Below the pieces are notes generated by a model that saw only the letters and a program-made list of their open reading frames with translations, did no database searches and was not told where the DNA came from. From NCBI RefSeq assembly GCF_024809855.1, contig NZ_JANUEM010000006.1, positions 140,710 through 204,709 on the forward strand: a stretch of DNA of 64,000 bases, read 5' to 3'. The stretch is from Rheinheimera pacifica (GTDB lineage Bacteria > Pseudomonadota > Gammaproteobacteria > Enterobacterales > Alteromonadaceae). Positions 63,450-64,000 of the stretch are shown here, one piece after another. The translations under genes were made by a program, and so were the position numbers. The number at the start of each line of letters is the position of its first letter. The first letter of the stretch is position 1.

Positions 63450-64000
63450 ATGAAAATTTACGTCGACGCCGATGCCTGCCCGGTGGTAATTAAAGACATT
63501 ATTTTCCGCGCTGCCGAGCGCAAACAAATCACCACACTGCTGGTAGCGAATCAACTGATCCGTGTTCCGCCATCTAAGTTTATCTCGGCCATTACGGTGT
63601 CCAGCGGCTTTGATGAAGCCGACAACGAAATAGTGCGCCGCTGCGAAGCTGGTGATTTGGTGATCACTGCAGATATTCCACTGGCAGCCGATGTGCTGGC
63701 TAAAGGCGGCCATGCGCTGAACCCGCGTGGCGAGCTGTACAGCAACGACACTATTAAACAAAAGCTGACGATGCGTGATTTTATGGACACCCTGCGTGGC
63801 AGCGGCGTACATACCGGCGGCCCGCCACCCCTAAACCAGAGCGACCGTCAGGTGTTTGCTAATCAGTTGGATAAGCTGTTACAACAGCATTCAAGGGGTC
63901 AGAGTCTGAGGGATCCCCACGAATTTAGCCTTCGCATTCAATGTTGTAACTCGCCGTATCCAACAAGTGTTTACAGTGGCGCAAGGTATTGCGCCACTGT
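63450..64000 (+). CDS. yaiI: YaiI/YqxD (DUF188) family protein, 3' end altered and cut by window edge
   Basis: Opens [20 protein letters not shown], with [20 protein letters not shown], the DIPLA motif and [19 protein letters not shown], the full DUF188 core. The family is about 145-152 residues. Here the reading stays open past residue 147 to the window edge. From residue 148 it runs into a segment with GGGGTCAGAGTC and a perfect hairpin, so the natural stop seems lost. AceK ends 2 bases upstream, giving tight coupling. It may still work, because the core is complete. Confidence 0.8.
   Translation, partial: MKIYVDADACPVVIKDIIFRAAERKQITTLLVANQLIRVPPSKFISAITVSSGFDEADNEIVRRCEAGDLVITADIPLAADVLAKGGHALNPRGELYSNDTIKQKLTMRDFMDTLRGSGVHTGGPPPLNQSDRQVFANQLDKLLQQHSRGQSLRDPHEFSLRIQCCNSPYPTSVYSGARYCAT
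63895..64000 (+). repeat. REP/RAYT-like structured sequence at the window edge
   Basis: GGGGTCAGAGTC (63895-63906) resembles the sequence found at REP elements and REP-associated transposase genes in gammaproteobacteria, and GGGGATCC-type bases follow. ACAGTGGCGCAA and TTGCGCCACTGT form a perfect 12-base stem with GGTA loop at 63973-64000. It interrupts the 3' end of the yaiI-family gene. More of the element may lie past the window. Confidence 0.5.

Noticed and set aside
1..64000. CRISPR arrays, complete insertion sequences, prophage genes, rRNA genes
   Set aside because: No regularly spaced repeats, transposase, phage structural or rRNA sequences were seen on reading the window.

Overview
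The window looks like chromosome of a marine or aquatic gammaproteobacterium, most like the Rheinheimera / Alishewanella / Arsukibacterium group. This rests on gene content and protein resemblance (FadE, PutA, AlaS-CsrA, AceK, OadGAB, PqiABC, MetA, MetH, S46 peptidase, Y_Y_Y-type hybrid kinase), not on a database search. Genes are closely packed on both strands. No complete insertion sequence, prophage, CRISPR array or rRNA operon was seen.

Layout. 0-5.2 kb: the tail of fadE, a secreted ExeM-like nuclease, the nucleoside phosphorylase gene ppnP and an Atm1-type ABC exporter. 5.3-6.7 kb: small low-conservation genes (including a DUF4160/DUF2442 pair), a degenerate attC-like site and gene debris, probably an old integron cassette remnant. 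6.7-18.1 kb: a secreted lipase, yjjG, an MviM-like oxidoreductase, a sulfur/persulfide cluster (metallo-beta-lactamase-fold persulfide dioxygenase divergent from TauE - rhodanese - two YeeE halves), a chemoreceptor and an RND efflux pair. 18.1-32.9 kb: a PAS-PAS-PAS-GGDEF-EAL protein, a TonB-dependent siderophore receptor with a Fur box, tyrS, mepM, the sodium pump operon oadGAB and the pqiABC operon. 33-40.3 kb: two tRNA-Arg(ACG), tRNA-Ser(GCT), csrA, alaS, recX, a membrane protein and an S46-family peptidase that appears to lack its catalytic histidine. 40.4-49.4 kb: a UPF0114 protein, a large hybrid sensor kinase and a methionine operon metA - metH(N) - metH(C) in which methionine synthase is split into two proteins. 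49.4-53.2 kb: small unknown genes, then an integron cassette array without integrase: three good attC sites of 78-81 bp separate four genes (unknown HEPN-like, DUF1801, GNAT, AadA-like nucleotidyltransferase). 53.5-64 kb: an OsmC-family protein, small unknowns, an RDD protein, putA without its DNA-binding domain, a YfcC-type carrier, aceK and a yaiI-family gene whose 3' end runs into a structured REP-like sequence at the window edge.

How the parts connect. Tandem MetJ-like boxes precede metA, which fits methionine repression of the metA-metH operon. A similar run of four boxes lies upstream of oadGAB, and a two-box candidate lies upstream of ppnP. If real, these extend MetJ control to a sodium-pumping decarboxylase. 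The persulfide cluster and its divergent promoter carry two palindromes. The main novelty candidates are the orphan cassette array with its AadA-like enzyme, a second decayed cassette region, an ATGA-coupled small membrane/secreted protein pair beside the array, the MetJ-like site at oadGAB, the His-less S46 peptidase, and a tRNA-Arg 3'-end duplication that encloses a hairpin-rich spacer.
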